From: Bradyrhizobium sp. CCBAU 51765
Lineage (GTDB): Bacteria > Pseudomonadota > Alphaproteobacteria > Rhizobiales > Xanthobacteraceae
Length of the DNA: 64,000 nt
Assembly: GCF_015291725.1 (NCBI RefSeq)
Contig: NZ_CP030038.1
Location: forward strand, 4,019,001-4,083,000
Reading direction: 5' to 3'
Below the pieces are notes generated by a model that made no database searches, was not told the origin of the DNA, and saw nothing but the letters and a program-made list of their open reading frames with translations. Every line of letters starts with the position of its first letter. Positions within the stretch are counted from its first letter, which is position 1. Shown here piece after piece: positions 35,998 to 44,890 of this stretch. A program made the translations under genes and the position numbers.

Positions 35998-36975
35998 ATG
36001 GACGCATCTTCCGATACGGGTGCAGCGCACCAAGCCGGCCGCGGCCGGATCTATGACTCGATCGTCGACGCCTTCGGCAACACGCCCATCGTGCGCTTGC
36101 GCCGGCTGCCTGGCATGCACGGCGTAAACGCGACCATTTTGGCAAAACTTGAATATTTCAATCCTGCAGCAAGCGTGAAGGACCGCATCGGCGCGGCCAT
36201 GATCATCGCGATGGAGAAGGCGGGCATCGTCAAGCCCGACACCGTGCTGATCGAGCCGACCTCCGGCAATACCGGTATTGCGCTTGCATTCGTGGCGGCT
36301 TCGCGCGGCTACCGGCTCAAGCTGGTGATGCCGGAGTCGATGTCGATCGAGCGGCGCAAGATGCTGGCTTTTCTCGGCGCCGAACTGGTGCTGACGCCGG
36401 CGGCGCAAGGCATGAAGGGGGCGATCGCCGCCGCCGAGGAGCTGGTGAAGACGACGCCGAACTCGGTGATGCCGCAGCAGTTCAAGAACCTCGCTAATCC
36501 CGAGGTGCACCGCCGCACCACCGCGGAGGAAATCTGGAACGACACCGGCGGCAACATCGATTTCTTCGTGGCCGGCGTCGGCACCGGCGGAACGATCACC
36601 GGCGTCGGCCAGGTGCTCAAGCCACGCAAGGCCTCGCTGCGGGTGGTTGCGGTCGAACCGGAGGAGAGCCCGGTGCTGTCCGGCGGACAGCACACGCCGC
36701 ACAAGATCCAGGGGATCGGCGCCGGCTTTGTTCCTGACATCCTCGACCGTTCCGTGATCGACGAGATCGTGAAGATCAACTCGACGACCGCGATCGAGAC
36801 CTCGCGCGCGCTGGCCCGGCACGAAGGCATCCCGGGCGGTATCTCCTCGGGCGCGGCGATCGCGGCCGCGCTGCAGATCGGCAAGCGTCCGGAAGCGGCG
36901 GGAAAAACCATCCTGGCGATCGTGCCGTCTTTCTCCGAGCGCTATCTCTCGACGGCGCTGTTCGAAGGAATCTAG
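35998..36975 (+). CDS. cysK: Cysteine synthase (O-acetylserine sulfhydrylase)
   Basis: A 325-residue PLP enzyme forming cysteine from O-acetylserine and sulfide. The PLP Lys is in FNPAASVKDRIGAAMI. The substrate loop is IEPTSGNTGIALAFVAA. PLP phosphate binding is in GVGTGGTITGVGQVLK, and the C-terminal site is GIPGGISSGAAIAAAL. Its length and motifs fit CysK rather than cystathionine beta-synthase. A BrnA-like gene follows after three bases. Confidence 0.94.
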   Translation: MDASSDTGAAHQAGRGRIYDSIVDAFGNTPIVRLRRLPGMHGVNATILAKLEYFNPAASVKDRIGAAMIIAMEKAGIVKPDTVLIEPTSGNTGIALAFVAASRGYRLKLVMPESMSIERRKMLAFLGAELVLTPAAQGMKGAIAAAEELVKTTPNSVMPQQFKNLANPEVHRRTTAEEIWNDTGGNIDFFVAGVGTGGTITGVGQVLKPRKASLRVVAVEPEESPVLSGGQHTPHKIQGIGAGFVPDILDRSVIDEIVKINSTTAIETSRALARHEGIPGGISSGAAIAAALQIGKRPEAAGKTILAIVPSFSERYLSTALFEGI

Positions 36976-36978
36976 CAG

Positions 36979-37218
36979 ATGGCGGATCAACCGAGGCGAC
37001 CGCGCACGCTTGGCGATGCCAGGACCGAAGCGGAGGCGGCATTCAAGAAGGTGACCGCCAAGGTCGCCGCGGCGCCGCCGAAACAAAGCGCCGTTCCCGG
37101 CATCAAGGAGCAGGTCACCCTGCGCATCGACCAGGATGTGCTGGAGTTCTTTCAGGAGGGCGGTCCCGGCTGGCAGGACCGCATCAACGAGGCGCTGCGG
37201 AAAGCTGCGGGGAAGTAG
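36979..37218 (+). CDS. Orphan BrnA-like antitoxin family protein
   Basis: A 79-residue protein. Its C-terminal part VTLRIDQDVLEFFQEGGPGWQDRINEALRKAAGK matches the ribbon-helix-helix BrnA/DUF4415 consensus (LRLDxDVLxFFRxxGxGYQxRIN). A BrnT toxin gene would be expected next to it but none is present. It directly follows cysK, so it is probably in the same transcript, and may be a stand-alone DNA-binding protein. Confidence 0.75.
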   Translation: MADQPRRPRTLGDARTEAEAAFKKVTAKVAAAPPKQSAVPGIKEQVTLRIDQDVLEFFQEGGPGWQDRINEALRKAAGK

Positions 37219-37252
37219 GCACCAACTCGACACCACTGCGAGGACGACCAAA

Positions 37253-37283
37253 GAAAAAAGCCCGGCGTGAGCCGGGCTTTTGT
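37253..37283. terminator. Bidirectional Rho-independent terminator
   Basis: AAGCCCGGC and GCCGGGCTT pair perfectly around a GTGA tetraloop, with an A-run on the left and a T-run on the right. It serves both the convergent BrnA-like gene and the metacaspase gene. Confidence 0.85.
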
Positions 37284-37303
37284 GTTGTCGATCTCGCCTC
37301 GGC

Positions 37304-38722
37304 TCAGCGGCGGAACATGCCGCCCATCATGCCGCCGACGACACCGCCGACGAAGGCCGCACCTGCGGCGTCGCCGGGGCTGCTGCGTGGTTGCGGAGCC
37401 GGCGCGCCGCTGGGAGGCGGAGCGCTGGCGCGCCGGGCCGGCTTCTGGCTGGTGTCGCTGGCGGTCGCCGGGGCAGCGACGATCTCCGCGAGCAGGGCCT
37501 TGTGCTGGTTCTTGTTGAGATAACCCGACGAGGGATAGCCGCGCGCGGTCTGCCAGCGCTTGAGCACGGACCGCGTCTCGTCGTTGAATATGCCGGTCTG
37601 CTTGGTGTCGAACCCTAGTGCCGTCAGTCGACGCTGCACGTCGCGGCGCTTGTTCTTGTCGAGGCCGATCTGGTCCTCGGTGACCTGCGTGGCCTCGTCG
37701 GTGAAGGTTGCGGGATCGACGCCGGCGTTGAGCGTGCGGGTCGCGGTCGAGGCACCGCTCTTGATCGCCGCGAGGCGCGCCAGCGCCAGCGCCTTGAACT
37801 GGCCGTTCGGGTAGGCGGTGAGATAGGCGTTGAGCTCTTCGGGCTTGTTGGACTCCTTGACCGAGCGCCAGTATTCGAGCTCGACACCATCCCCGGCCGC
37901 CGCCGGCACGATACCGGCCGCGGTCGGCGCCGCATTGGCGACCTGGGTCGTCGGCGCCTGGTTGAGATAGACGGAGCCCGTCAGGTTGGTGTGGCCCCAG
38001 GGCAGCTGGCCTTTGCGGGTCTCTTCATTGACCTGGGCGCGCACCGACGTCATCGCCTGCTGGATCTCGACGCCGGGCTTGGTGATGTTGTCGATCAGCG
38101 CGCGGGTGAACGGGCTGTTGTTGCCCTCCTGGCCGTCGAGCGCGGTCTGGCCTGGGCCGGTGGCGAACGCGATCAGGGTGCCTTCGCCGGACTTCATCTC
38201 GGCGAGACCGCTCTGGACGTTGACGCTGCGGGTCGCCGCGTTCGACTTGATCTTGGCGGCGAACGGATTGTCGCGGCAGGCATCGAGGAAGACGAGCTTG
38301 ACCTTGGCATCGCCCATGGTCTGCTCGAGCGTCAGGTCGATGTTGATGGCGGCCCCTAGCTTGACGTCCATCTCCGATTTGATGTCGGCATCGACCGGGA
38401 GAAGATAGTTGGTGCCGCTGACGGCGATGCCGTGGCCGGCATAATAGAACAGCGCGATGTCGGAGCCCTGCGCCTTGCGGCCGAAATCGAGCAGCTTCTC
38501 CGTCATCTGGTCGCGGCTGAGATTGGAGCCTTCGATGACCTCGAAGCCGACATTGCGCAGCGTGGCTGCCATCGCCTTGGCGTCGATCGGCGGGTTCGGC
38601 AATTGCGCGACATTCTTGTAGGAGCCGTTGCCGACGACGAAGGCGACGCGGCGGTCAGCCTTGGCGGCACTGACCGACAACGCCATGCACATGAGCGAAG
38701 CGAGGAGGGTGAGATAGCGCAT
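37304..38722 (-). CDS. Secreted metacaspase (peptidase C14) with peptidoglycan-binding-like domain
   Basis: A 472-residue protein with a signal peptide (MRYLTLLASLMCMALSVSAAKA). The caspase-like p20 domain contains the His/Cys dyad, His in IALFYYAGHGIAV and Cys in LVFLDACRDNPF. An SPFTRALIDNI element follows, then a linker, a tetratricopeptide-like stretch (WRSVKESNKPEELNAYLTAYPNGQFKALALARLA) and a PG_binding_1-like domain (RDVQRRLTALGFDTKQTGIFNDETRSVLKRWQ). The C-terminus is Gly/Met-rich (GGVVGGMMGGMFRR). Bacterial metacaspases cleave after Arg or Lys. Its target is unknown. The start at 38722 is set by the signal peptide. Confidence 0.9.
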   Translation of the reverse strand: MRYLTLLASLMCMALSVSAAKADRRVAFVVGNGSYKNVAQLPNPPIDAKAMAATLRNVGFEVIEGSNLSRDQMTEKLLDFGRKAQGSDIALFYYAGHGIAVSGTNYLLPVDADIKSEMDVKLGAAINIDLTLEQTMGDAKVKLVFLDACRDNPFAAKIKSNAATRSVNVQSGLAEMKSGEGTLIAFATGPGQTALDGQEGNNSPFTRALIDNITKPGVEIQQAMTSVRAQVNEETRKGQLPWGHTNLTGSVYLNQAPTTQVANAAPTAAGIVPAAAGDGVELEYWRSVKESNKPEELNAYLTAYPNGQFKALALARLAAIKSGASTATRTLNAGVDPATFTDEATQVTEDQIGLDKNKRRDVQRRLTALGFDTKQTGIFNDETRSVLKRWQTARGYPSSGYLNKNQHKALLAEIVAAPATASDTSQKPARRASAPPPSGAPAPQPRSSPGDAAGAAFVGGVVGGMMGGMFRR

Positions 38723-38923
38723 TCTGAAATCCCCAGAATCGAATTGCAGGCAGCAACAAATTGGCAACGAACCTACACGAAGTGCCCGACTCCGCGCCAC
38801 CAAAACGGCAGTCCGCTGCGTTCAACCCGCTGCTGTGTGGCCGAATGTGCACGGTGGAATCGTTTCCCAACGTGATCCAAATCACACGGCCACTTGGATT
38901 TGTCGCGTCAGGCGAAACGAGGT

Positions 38924-39799
38924 TCACTGCGCGCCGGCGGGAACCGGCGAGACGGGCTTCAGATTGAGGAGATTGCCGAAAAGGATCAATGCCGCGCCGA
39001 CCACCGTCCAGGCGTCGAGCCGCTCGGAATACAGCAGCCAGCCCGCCGCTGCGGTCAACGGAACCCGCAGGAAGTCCATCGGGACCACGATCGTCGCGTC
39101 GGCGTAGCGCATCGCGCTGGCGAGGCAATAGTGTGAAAATGTGCCGCAGACGGCGATCACGCCGACCCAGGCCCAGACATGTGTCGATGGCCAGGTCCAG
39201 ACGAACAATGTCGGAACGAAGCCTGCGGCCGATTGCACCACCAGCATCCAGAACAGGATCGAGAGCGCGCTTTCGGTGCGGGTCAACGATTTGACCAGCG
39301 CCATCGACACGCCAAATCCCATGGCGGCGCCGAGCGCGATGAGCTGGCCCGGATTGATCTCCCCGGTCGCGGGCCGGACGATGACGATCACCCCGACGAG
39401 TCCGAGCACGATGGCGGCGATCTTCCATGGCGTCATCCGCTCGGACAGGAAGCTTGCCGCGAGGATCGCCGTCCAGATCGGCATTGTGAACTCGATCGCC
39501 ACCACCTGGCCGATCGGAATCAGCGTCAGCGCGAAGAACCAGCCTAGCTGGGCGACATAGTGCACCAGGTTGCGCCCGACATGCTGCGGCAGGCGCGATG
39601 TCTTGAGCACCTTCAAGCCGCCGGCGCGGTAGATGATCGGCGAGAGCAACACGAAGCCGACCAGCGACCTCACTTCCATGATCTGAAAAACATTGAGTTC
39701 GCGCGTCGTCTCGCGTCCGGCAACCGCCATGACCAGCATCAGCGACAGCCAGCCGGCCATCCACAGTGCAGCCATCGTTCTGGACGGTGTCGCGCTCAT
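38924..39799 (-). CDS. EamA/DMT-family transporter
   Basis: A 291-residue inner-membrane protein with ten predicted spans in two EamA halves (MEVRSLVGFVLLSP ... VAIEFTMPIWTAILAASFLSERM and CGTFSHYCLASAMRYADATIVVPMDFLRVPLTAAAGWLLYSERLD). Members export metabolites or amino acids. The substrate is unknown. It is monocistronic. Confidence 0.88.
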   Translation of the reverse strand: MSATPSRTMAALWMAGWLSLMLVMAVAGRETTRELNVFQIMEVRSLVGFVLLSPIIYRAGGLKVLKTSRLPQHVGRNLVHYVAQLGWFFALTLIPIGQVVAIEFTMPIWTAILAASFLSERMTPWKIAAIVLGLVGVIVIVRPATGEINPGQLIALGAAMGFGVSMALVKSLTRTESALSILFWMLVVQSAAGFVPTLFVWTWPSTHVWAWVGVIAVCGTFSHYCLASAMRYADATIVVPMDFLRVPLTAAAGWLLYSERLDAWTVVGAALILFGNLLNLKPVSPVPAGAQ

Positions 39800-39949
39800 T
39801 GGGGCAGGATGCCGGAGGAAGGAAACACGAAGGGACGGCCGGTATCGGCGACGTCGCCAGCGTTTGCAACGGCCAAATCAGCGGATGCAGCGATGCAGGG
39901 TGCGTGGTAGGCATCTCCGGACAACGAGAAGATCGGGAGAGCGTCGCTC

Positions 39950-40348
39950 ATGCATATCTTGCAGCCGGCCGAGTGGAAAAAACCGCGCGGCTTTTCACAT
40001 GGGGTCGTGGTCGAGGGGCCAGGGCGCTGGGTGGTTCTGGCCGGCCAGACCGGCGGCGATGAGGCCGGCAATTACGCGCCCGACATGGCAGCGCAGGTCG
40101 CGACTGCGCTGAAACGGATCATCAAGCTCCTGGGCGAGGCCGGCGCCGGCCCCGAGCACATCGTCCGCCTGACCTGGTACCTGACCAGCCGCAACGAGTA
40201 TGAGGCGGCTGGTGCTGGCATCGGTGCGGCCTGGAAGGAAACGCTCGGACGAAATTTCCCGCCCTCGACGCTGCTCTATATCGGCGGCCTCGTGGACGAC
40301 CGCGCCAAGGTCGAGATCGAGGTCACGGCGTTCGTGCCGGGCGCATAA
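39950..40348 (+). CDS. RidA/YjgF-family protein
   Basis: A 132-residue Rid-like protein (VLAGQTGGDEAGNYAPDMAAQVATALKRIIKLLGEAGAGPEHIVRLTWYLTSRNEY ... FPPSTLLYIGGLVDDRAKVEIEVTAFVPG). In RidA proper a conserved Arg near residue 105 of the R-(V/A)-x-V motif binds the imine/enamine intermediate. Here the matching segment is FPPSTLLYIGGL, so this belongs to a Rid subfamily without that Arg and probably lacks deaminase activity (inference). Confidence 0.88.
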   Translation: MHILQPAEWKKPRGFSHGVVVEGPGRWVVLAGQTGGDEAGNYAPDMAAQVATALKRIIKLLGEAGAGPEHIVRLTWYLTSRNEYEAAGAGIGAAWKETLGRNFPPSTLLYIGGLVDDRAKVEIEVTAFVPGA

Positions 40349-40372
40349 AAAAGACCCGGCGAGACCGCCGGG
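40347..40372 (-). terminator. Rho-independent terminator
   Basis: CCCGGCG and CGCCGGG pair around a four-base loop. On the minus strand TCTTTTTT follows, so it ends the secreted-protein gene at 40398-40943; its A/T tract overlaps the stop of the RidA gene. Confidence 0.8.
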
Positions 40373-40397
40373 CCGATTGTGATAATTGTGGTCCGCC

Positions 40398-40943
40398 TTA
40401 GCGCGACATCGAGATGTTGGCGCCGCGGAACTGGCTGTCCGCGCGTATCGCGACGGTCTGCTTGTTGCCGTGCGTCCTCAGCGCGATGTTGGCGTTGAAG
40501 CCGGCGGCAGAAGCGACCACCTCGAAGTTTCCGCCGCCACCGCGGCCCTGGAGCGAGCCCGAGATGTTGCGGCTGGCCTCGCTCCAGCTTCCCGTAATGG
40601 CATTTCCCGCCGACTGAACGTTGGCGGAGAGAATGAACTTGTAGGCGTCGCTGGCGCAGGTCAGCGTCATTTCCATTGTGGGGCCGACCGGTGCGTATTT
40701 GGCCCGGCAACGGATGCGTTCCGTCGATCCGTCATCGAGGCTGACCGTGCCGCCGCCGCTCCAGCTTCCCGCCATCGGAGCGAATGGACCGGATTGCGCC
40801 TTGCTTTGGGAATTGGCGGCTGCGGCCGTAAACAAAACGGCGGCCGCAACCAACAGCCGCCGATTCCGGGCACGAACCTGCGTTGGTTTATTGGCGCGAT
40901 GCTTCCCAGCGCCCGCTGCAAGGTATGCCTGCTGATGCTCCAT
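40398..40943 (-). CDS. Secreted hypothetical protein (stress or carbohydrate-associated)
   Basis: A 181-residue protein. A hydrophobic stretch (RRLLVAAAVLFTAAAANSQSKA) follows an unusually long basic N-terminal part from ATG 40943, and a shorter form from an internal start is possible. The mature region GPFAPMAGSWSGGGTVSLDDGSTERIRCRAKYAPVG is a recurring beta-rich periplasmic domain of unknown function in rhizobia (strands with ISGSLQGRG...FNANIALRTHGNKQTVAIRA). The start overlaps the end of the next upstream gene by 56 bases. Confidence 0.7.
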   Translation of the reverse strand: MEHQQAYLAAGAGKHRANKPTQVRARNRRLLVAAAVLFTAAAANSQSKAQSGPFAPMAGSWSGGGTVSLDDGSTERIRCRAKYAPVGPTMEMTLTCASDAYKFILSANVQSAGNAITGSWSEASRNISGSLQGRGGGGNFEVVASAAGFNANIALRTHGNKQTVAIRADSQFRGANISMSR

Positions 40944-41238
40944 TCCACTTCCCCGATCCGGCGTTGCCGTTGAGTTGACCGTTCGCATATGCACCATTGA
41001 TCGAAACTTTCACAAGTCCCTCGCGGCCGATGGTGCCGGAAACGTTAGCGCCGGGCGCGGTGATCTTGCCATCGGCAACCGTCAGCATGGAACTCGCGGT
41101 CGGCTCGCACGAGCCGCTCTTGGTCACGATCGTGACGTGCCAATTGCCGTCATAGGGGCTCTGGGCGAAAGCGGGGGCGGCGAGGGTGCCTGCGAAAACT
41201 GAAGCGGCACAGAACACCGCAATGCGACCAAAACGCAT
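40888..41238 (-). CDS. Secreted hypothetical protein
   Basis: A 116-residue protein with a signal peptide (MRFGRIAVFCAASVFAGTLAAPAFA) and a small beta-rich domain SPYDGNWHVTIVTKSGSCEPTASSMLTVADGKI...GKWNGASAGIPCSGRWEASRQ. One likely disulfide joins Cys in SGSCEP and GIPCSG. It resembles the neighbour at 40398-40943 in being a short secreted beta protein with a GxWxGxxx...SGxW pattern. The start at 41238 has AAGGATGGG upstream; 41247 is an alternative. Confidence 0.75.
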   Translation of the reverse strand: MRFGRIAVFCAASVFAGTLAAPAFAQSPYDGNWHVTIVTKSGSCEPTASSMLTVADGKITAPGANVSGTIGREGLVKVSINGAYANGQLNGNAGSGKWNGASAGIPCSGRWEASRQ

Positions 41239-41410
41239 AAATCCCATCCTTGAATTTGTCTGATATGCTGACGCTTATTCGGACGAAATGTGACGGAAAT
41301 TTGTTGCGACGCCAAATCGAAAATTGTTCCTGTTGGTACAATGGTTTATTTGAGATTCCGACTCCGATTTTCGAAGCAGAATCAACGCGGGCTCACATTA
41401 AGGGTAAACG

Positions 41411-41998
41411 TCAGGACAGACTCGGCGCGGAGGTCGCGAACTGTTCGTCCTGGACCTTGGCAGGCAGCGCCTTGTGGACCTTGGCGTAGTCGATCACATC
41501 GGCCAGCAGCTTGAGCCCGAGCGGCGCCAGCGCGCGCTCCCAAAGCTCCCGTGCGGTCTCGCCCTTCTTGACAAAGCACCAGTCCTGGGCGGCGATGGCG
41601 CCAGCATCCATGCGGTCGGCGAGATGATAGATCGTGCCGCCGGCAATCGGATCGCCTTCCTTGATGGTCCATTCCACGGCAGCCTTGCCGCGATGGCGCG
41701 GCAGCAGCGAGGGGTGATATCCGATCCCGCCGAGCTTGGCGGCGGCAAGCGCGTCCTTGCCGATCCGGGCGTGGCTGTGGGCCGTGATGATCAGATCGGT
41801 GTCGGGGGCGATCTCGGCAGCCACCACGAGCTTCGGATTGGCCTGGACCACGACCTCGATTCCGGCGGCCCTCGCCGTCGCGGCGAGGCGATCCTCGGCA
41901 TCGGCTACCACGACCCGGACGACCGAGACGCTATGCTCCCGGAGCATGTTCAGGGTGGTCACGCCGAAATGGCGGGAGCCGACGAGGGTAATGCGCAT
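41411..41998 (-). CDS. Formyltransferase-fold protein with altered active site
   Basis: A 195-residue formyl_trans_N domain protein. GIGYHPSLLPRHRGKAAVEW matches the PurN/Fmt signature, and the catalytic Asp is present in RMDAGAIAAQDWCFV. The first residue of the Asn-His-Asp triad is Gly here (GYHPSLLP instead of NxHPSLLP), so formyl transfer from 10-formyl-tetrahydrofolate is not assured. This variant recurs in rhizobial proteins as far as I recall. The substrate is unknown. Confidence 0.8.
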   Translation of the reverse strand: MRITLVGSRHFGVTTLNMLREHSVSVVRVVVADAEDRLAATARAAGIEVVVQANPKLVVAAEIAPDTDLIITAHSHARIGKDALAAAKLGGIGYHPSLLPRHRGKAAVEWTIKEGDPIAGGTIYHLADRMDAGAIAAQDWCFVKKGETARELWERALAPLGLKLLADVIDYAKVHKALPAKVQDEQFATSAPSLS

Positions 41999-42476
41999 GG
42001 GTATCCGATCCGTTTCGCAACTGCGTCATTCCCCGATAACACGTCAGCACGCCCTGTCACCACCCGCGCAATGTTTGCGTGGGTTATCAACAATGCGCCG
42101 GGCGCCAGCCGCCGGCGAACCTATTTCTGCGTCACGGACAGCGTTGCCGCGCCGCCACGGTCGGACGATAAGCGACCGCCAAGGGGTTCCTGTGTCTCGT
42201 TTTTAACAGAGATGCCCCCGATTGGCTGGTAACATGCACCGACCGGGGCTGGCGACATTTCAACCCGCATTCATTTTCGAACCCGGCTTTGGCCGCTGGC
42301 GTGATCGCCGGCGGCCTTTTCTCGTGCCACGCATCACGAAATCATCCGACGGTAACACGATCTCAACCAGCTTGGCGTATCGACGAAGCCGTCGCGGATT
42401 TGTATTGCGTACCGCGACACCGAAAACGCCCCCCCGGCGTGGGCGCGCCGCCGGGCCTTTTCACGGGACAGATTTC
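41999..42476. other. Intergenic region with a terminator-like hairpin
   Basis: About 480 bases without a credible gene. Near its right end CCCGGCG and CGCCGGG pair around nine bases and are followed by CCTTTTC (42433-42465), 12 bases before the next ATG. This could end a short upstream transcript or regulate the following gene. Confidence 0.45.
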
Positions 42477-42695
42477 ATGCCGAGCGCAATCGAGCAGATC
42501 GTCGACGCCTATGTGCGTCTGAAGAACCGCCGCGGACTCGACGAGCTGATGATGCACAGGCAGCGGCTCGCGGTCGATCTGAAGAGCAGGTCTGGCTATG
42601 ATTTCAGCCTGCCGATCGGCCAGATCGACGAGGAGATCGCGATCATCGAGGCGGGGCTCAGCCGGCTCAAGGCGGAGAACTCCACGGCGACCTAG
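42477..42695 (+). CDS. Small hypothetical protein
   Basis: A 72-residue acidic and basic helical protein (MPSAIEQIVDAYVRLKNRRGLDELMMHRQRLAVDL ... IGQIDEEIAIIEAGLSRL) with heptad-like spacing, so probably a coiled-coil dimer. The start at 42477 follows the hairpin described upstream. Function is unknown. Confidence 0.7.
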   Translation: MPSAIEQIVDAYVRLKNRRGLDELMMHRQRLAVDLKSRSGYDFSLPIGQIDEEIAIIEAGLSRLKAENSTAT

Positions 42696-42758
42696 AGGTC
42701 TGCGGCGCGCCGGGCATGTCTGCGCGCTGACGAATGGCGGGTCTAAAATTTCTGTAGC

Positions 42759-43061
42759 TCAGTCGCGACGGCCGCCGTCGATGACCGTGAACAGCGGCCG
42801 CGCCGGGGTCGGCTCGACCAGCAGCTCCTCCACCAGCGCGGTTGCCGCGTCGACATATTTGCGCGTCGGCTTGTCGAGCGGGCGCCTGGCCTCGTCGTCG
42901 AGCGCGACCTTCGCGGCCTCGACCAGCTTGCGCATGCGTGCCGCATGGTCGTCGCCGGCCGTCAGCGTCGCGCGCGCCAGCGAGCGCAGCACGAACAGCT
43001 CGCCCTCGAGGCGGAGCAGACGGTCGTTGAGCCTGGTCAGGACGGCGTTGAGGTCGGCCAT
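42759..43061 (-). CDS. Hypothetical helical protein
   Basis: A 100-residue protein starting MADLNAVLTRLNDRLLRLEGELFVLRSLA. It is mostly helical with a coiled-coil N-terminus and two conserved-looking parts (RKLVEAAKVALDDEARRPLDKPTRKYVDAATALVEELL). The start at 43061 is preferred over 43088 because the MDPPRQTPI extension looks like 5' leader. Function is unknown. Confidence 0.65.
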   Translation of the reverse strand: MADLNAVLTRLNDRLLRLEGELFVLRSLARATLTAGDDHAARMRKLVEAAKVALDDEARRPLDKPTRKYVDAATALVEELLVEPTPARPLFTVIDGGRRD

Positions 43062-43167
43062 GATTGGGGTTTGGCGCGGAGGATCCATCCTGATCTAGCG
43101 GCGACCGGTGAACGGACTGCAAACGGCGGCAGTGCAATTGGGCAGATCCTGCGACGCCGCGGACGGC

Positions 43168-43395
43168 TTACCAGCCGACGCCCGCCCAGCGCCTCCCGAA
43201 CACCGGCGGTCTCGTCTTCACGGCCTGCCAGCCGAAGAAATGATGCTTGCCGGACCACGTGTGCACGACGCCGCTACAGATGCCGCACTTGAAACTGCCG
43301 GTATGGGCCTCGCTGTGCTCCTCCCTGGTCGCGGTGTAGTTCATGCCGCAACCCGCACAGGTGAACTCTTCAATCGTCCAGATGCTGTTGGCCAT
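43168..43395 (-). CDS. Small zinc-ribbon-like protein
   Basis: A 75-residue protein with two CxxC motifs (CAGC and CGIC) 24 residues apart and a His-rich segment (HSEAHTGS, SGKHHFF). It starts MANSIWTIEEFTCAGCGMNY, a layout seen in small rhizobial zinc-binding proteins. The long frame upstream in the same phase is a shadow of the permease gene. Function is unknown. Confidence 0.7.
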   Translation of the reverse strand: MANSIWTIEEFTCAGCGMNYTATREEHSEAHTGSFKCGICSGVVHTWSGKHHFFGWQAVKTRPPVFGRRWAGVGW

Positions 43396-43671
43396 TGCAC
43401 AGAATGCGTTTCGGTGACCTCGATCCACGATAGCCGCCAGCGTTTGCAGCGGCGTAAACCGGCGCGGCGAAATCCGGTTAACGGGCGTTAGCCAAGCCGG
43501 GCTGGGGCGCGGGCCGGGATGGTGCGTCATCGTCGCGCAATGCCGGATGGCCCGATGGGGGCCTGATCGAGGCGCGGTCAGTTCCAGTCGTCTTGACGCC
43601 GGATGCGTTGCTGGCAATAACGGCCGGTCCGTGCAAGCGCCGGAAGTTGCGTTCATGCCGCAAGGAAAGCC

Positions 43672-44757
43672 GTGCCCGTGAAAAGTCTCCGTCAGCTGCT
43701 GACGGGAGAGGACGTCATCCAGCTCGTGATCCGGCTTGGCCTGCTCGCCCTGCTGATCATCTGGACCTTCCTGATCATCCGCCCGTTCGTGCCGATCCTG
43801 GCCTGGAGCGGCGTGCTCGCGGTCGCGTTCTATCCGGCGTTCAGCTGGGTCGCCAAGATCCTCGGCGGCCGGCCCAAGACTGCAGCAGCGATCCTGACCC
43901 TGATCACGCTCGGCATCGTCATTGGTCCGGCCACCTGGCTCGGCATCAGCGCGGTGGACGGCGTGCGCGAGCTGGCGCATCAGCTCGGCACCGGCGACCT
44001 TGCGCTCCAGTCGGCGCCGGAGCAGCTCAAATCGTGGCCCCTCGTCGGGCCCTGGCTCTACGAGCTCTGGGACCAGGCCTACAACAACGTCCGGGCGGTG
44101 GTGCGCGAGGTGGCGCCGTATCTCCAGCCGCTGGCAGGCCCGCTGCTCTCGCTCGCCGGAGATGCCGGTGTCGGCACGCTCCAGTTTCTGGTCTCGGTGT
44201 TCGTGGCCGGATTCCTGTTTCCGCACGGGCCGAGGCTGGTCGCGGCCGGCCGCGGCTTCCTGTTTCGCATCGTGCCCGAGCAGACCGAGCATTTCCTGGG
44301 GCTTGCGGGTGCGACCATTCGCGCCGTGGCGCAGGGCGTGATCGGCGTCGCGATCGTGCAGGCGCTGCTCGCCGGCATCGGCTTCAAGCTCGCCGAGGTG
44401 CCCAGTGCGGGCCTTCTCGCCTTCATCGTGCTGCTGCTCTCAATCGTGCAGATCGGTGCCTTCCTCGTGCTGCTGCCGGTGATCATCTGGATCTGGACCG
44501 CCAAGGACGTCACCACGGCGTTGCTGCTCACCGTGTTTTTCGTCCTCGTCGGCTTCATCGACACCATGCTGAAGCCGCTCGTCATGGGGCGGGGACTGAC
44601 CACTCCGACCATCGTGATCTTCGTCGGCGTGATCGGCGGCACGCTGGCCCACGGCATCGTCGGACTGTTCATCGGGCCGATCATCCTATCGGTGGCCTGG
44701 GAGATCATGATGGCCTGGATCAGGACCGAGGATCAGGCGGAGGCGGGCGAGGGCTGA
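43672..44757 (+). CDS. AI-2E family permease (PerM/YdiK-like)
   Basis: A 361-residue inner-membrane protein of the AI-2E/PerM family with about eight spans (LIIWTFLIIRPFVPILAWSGVLAVAFYPAF ... GVIGVAIVQALLAGIGFKLAEVPSAGLLAFIVLLLSIVQIGAFLVLLPVIIWIW). Family members export small molecules or ions. The start is GTG 43672, or GTG 43678, with AAGGAAAG upstream. The minus strand also has long open frames, but their products lack membrane character. Confidence 0.88.
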   Translation: MPVKSLRQLLTGEDVIQLVIRLGLLALLIIWTFLIIRPFVPILAWSGVLAVAFYPAFSWVAKILGGRPKTAAAILTLITLGIVIGPATWLGISAVDGVRELAHQLGTGDLALQSAPEQLKSWPLVGPWLYELWDQAYNNVRAVVREVAPYLQPLAGPLLSLAGDAGVGTLQFLVSVFVAGFLFPHGPRLVAAGRGFLFRIVPEQTEHFLGLAGATIRAVAQGVIGVAIVQALLAGIGFKLAEVPSAGLLAFIVLLLSIVQIGAFLVLLPVIIWIWTAKDVTTALLLTVFFVLVGFIDTMLKPLVMGRGLTTPTIVIFVGVIGGTLAHGIVGLFIGPIILSVAWEIMMAWIRTEDQAEAGEG

Positions 44758-44890
44758 TCTCGCGGCCCCGAACGTGCATTCCTCCGGCCGTGCCGCGCCA
44801 GGATCCGATGGCTCGTGGCCTGTGATCAAAGCATGCCGCGAACTTGTCTGTTCGACTAGACAAGTTACGATTGGGTCGATTCTGTTTTTG

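Noticed and set aside
36979..37218. A complete BrnT/BrnA toxin-antitoxin system
   Set aside because: Only the antitoxin-like gene is present; the neighbours are cysK and a metacaspase gene.
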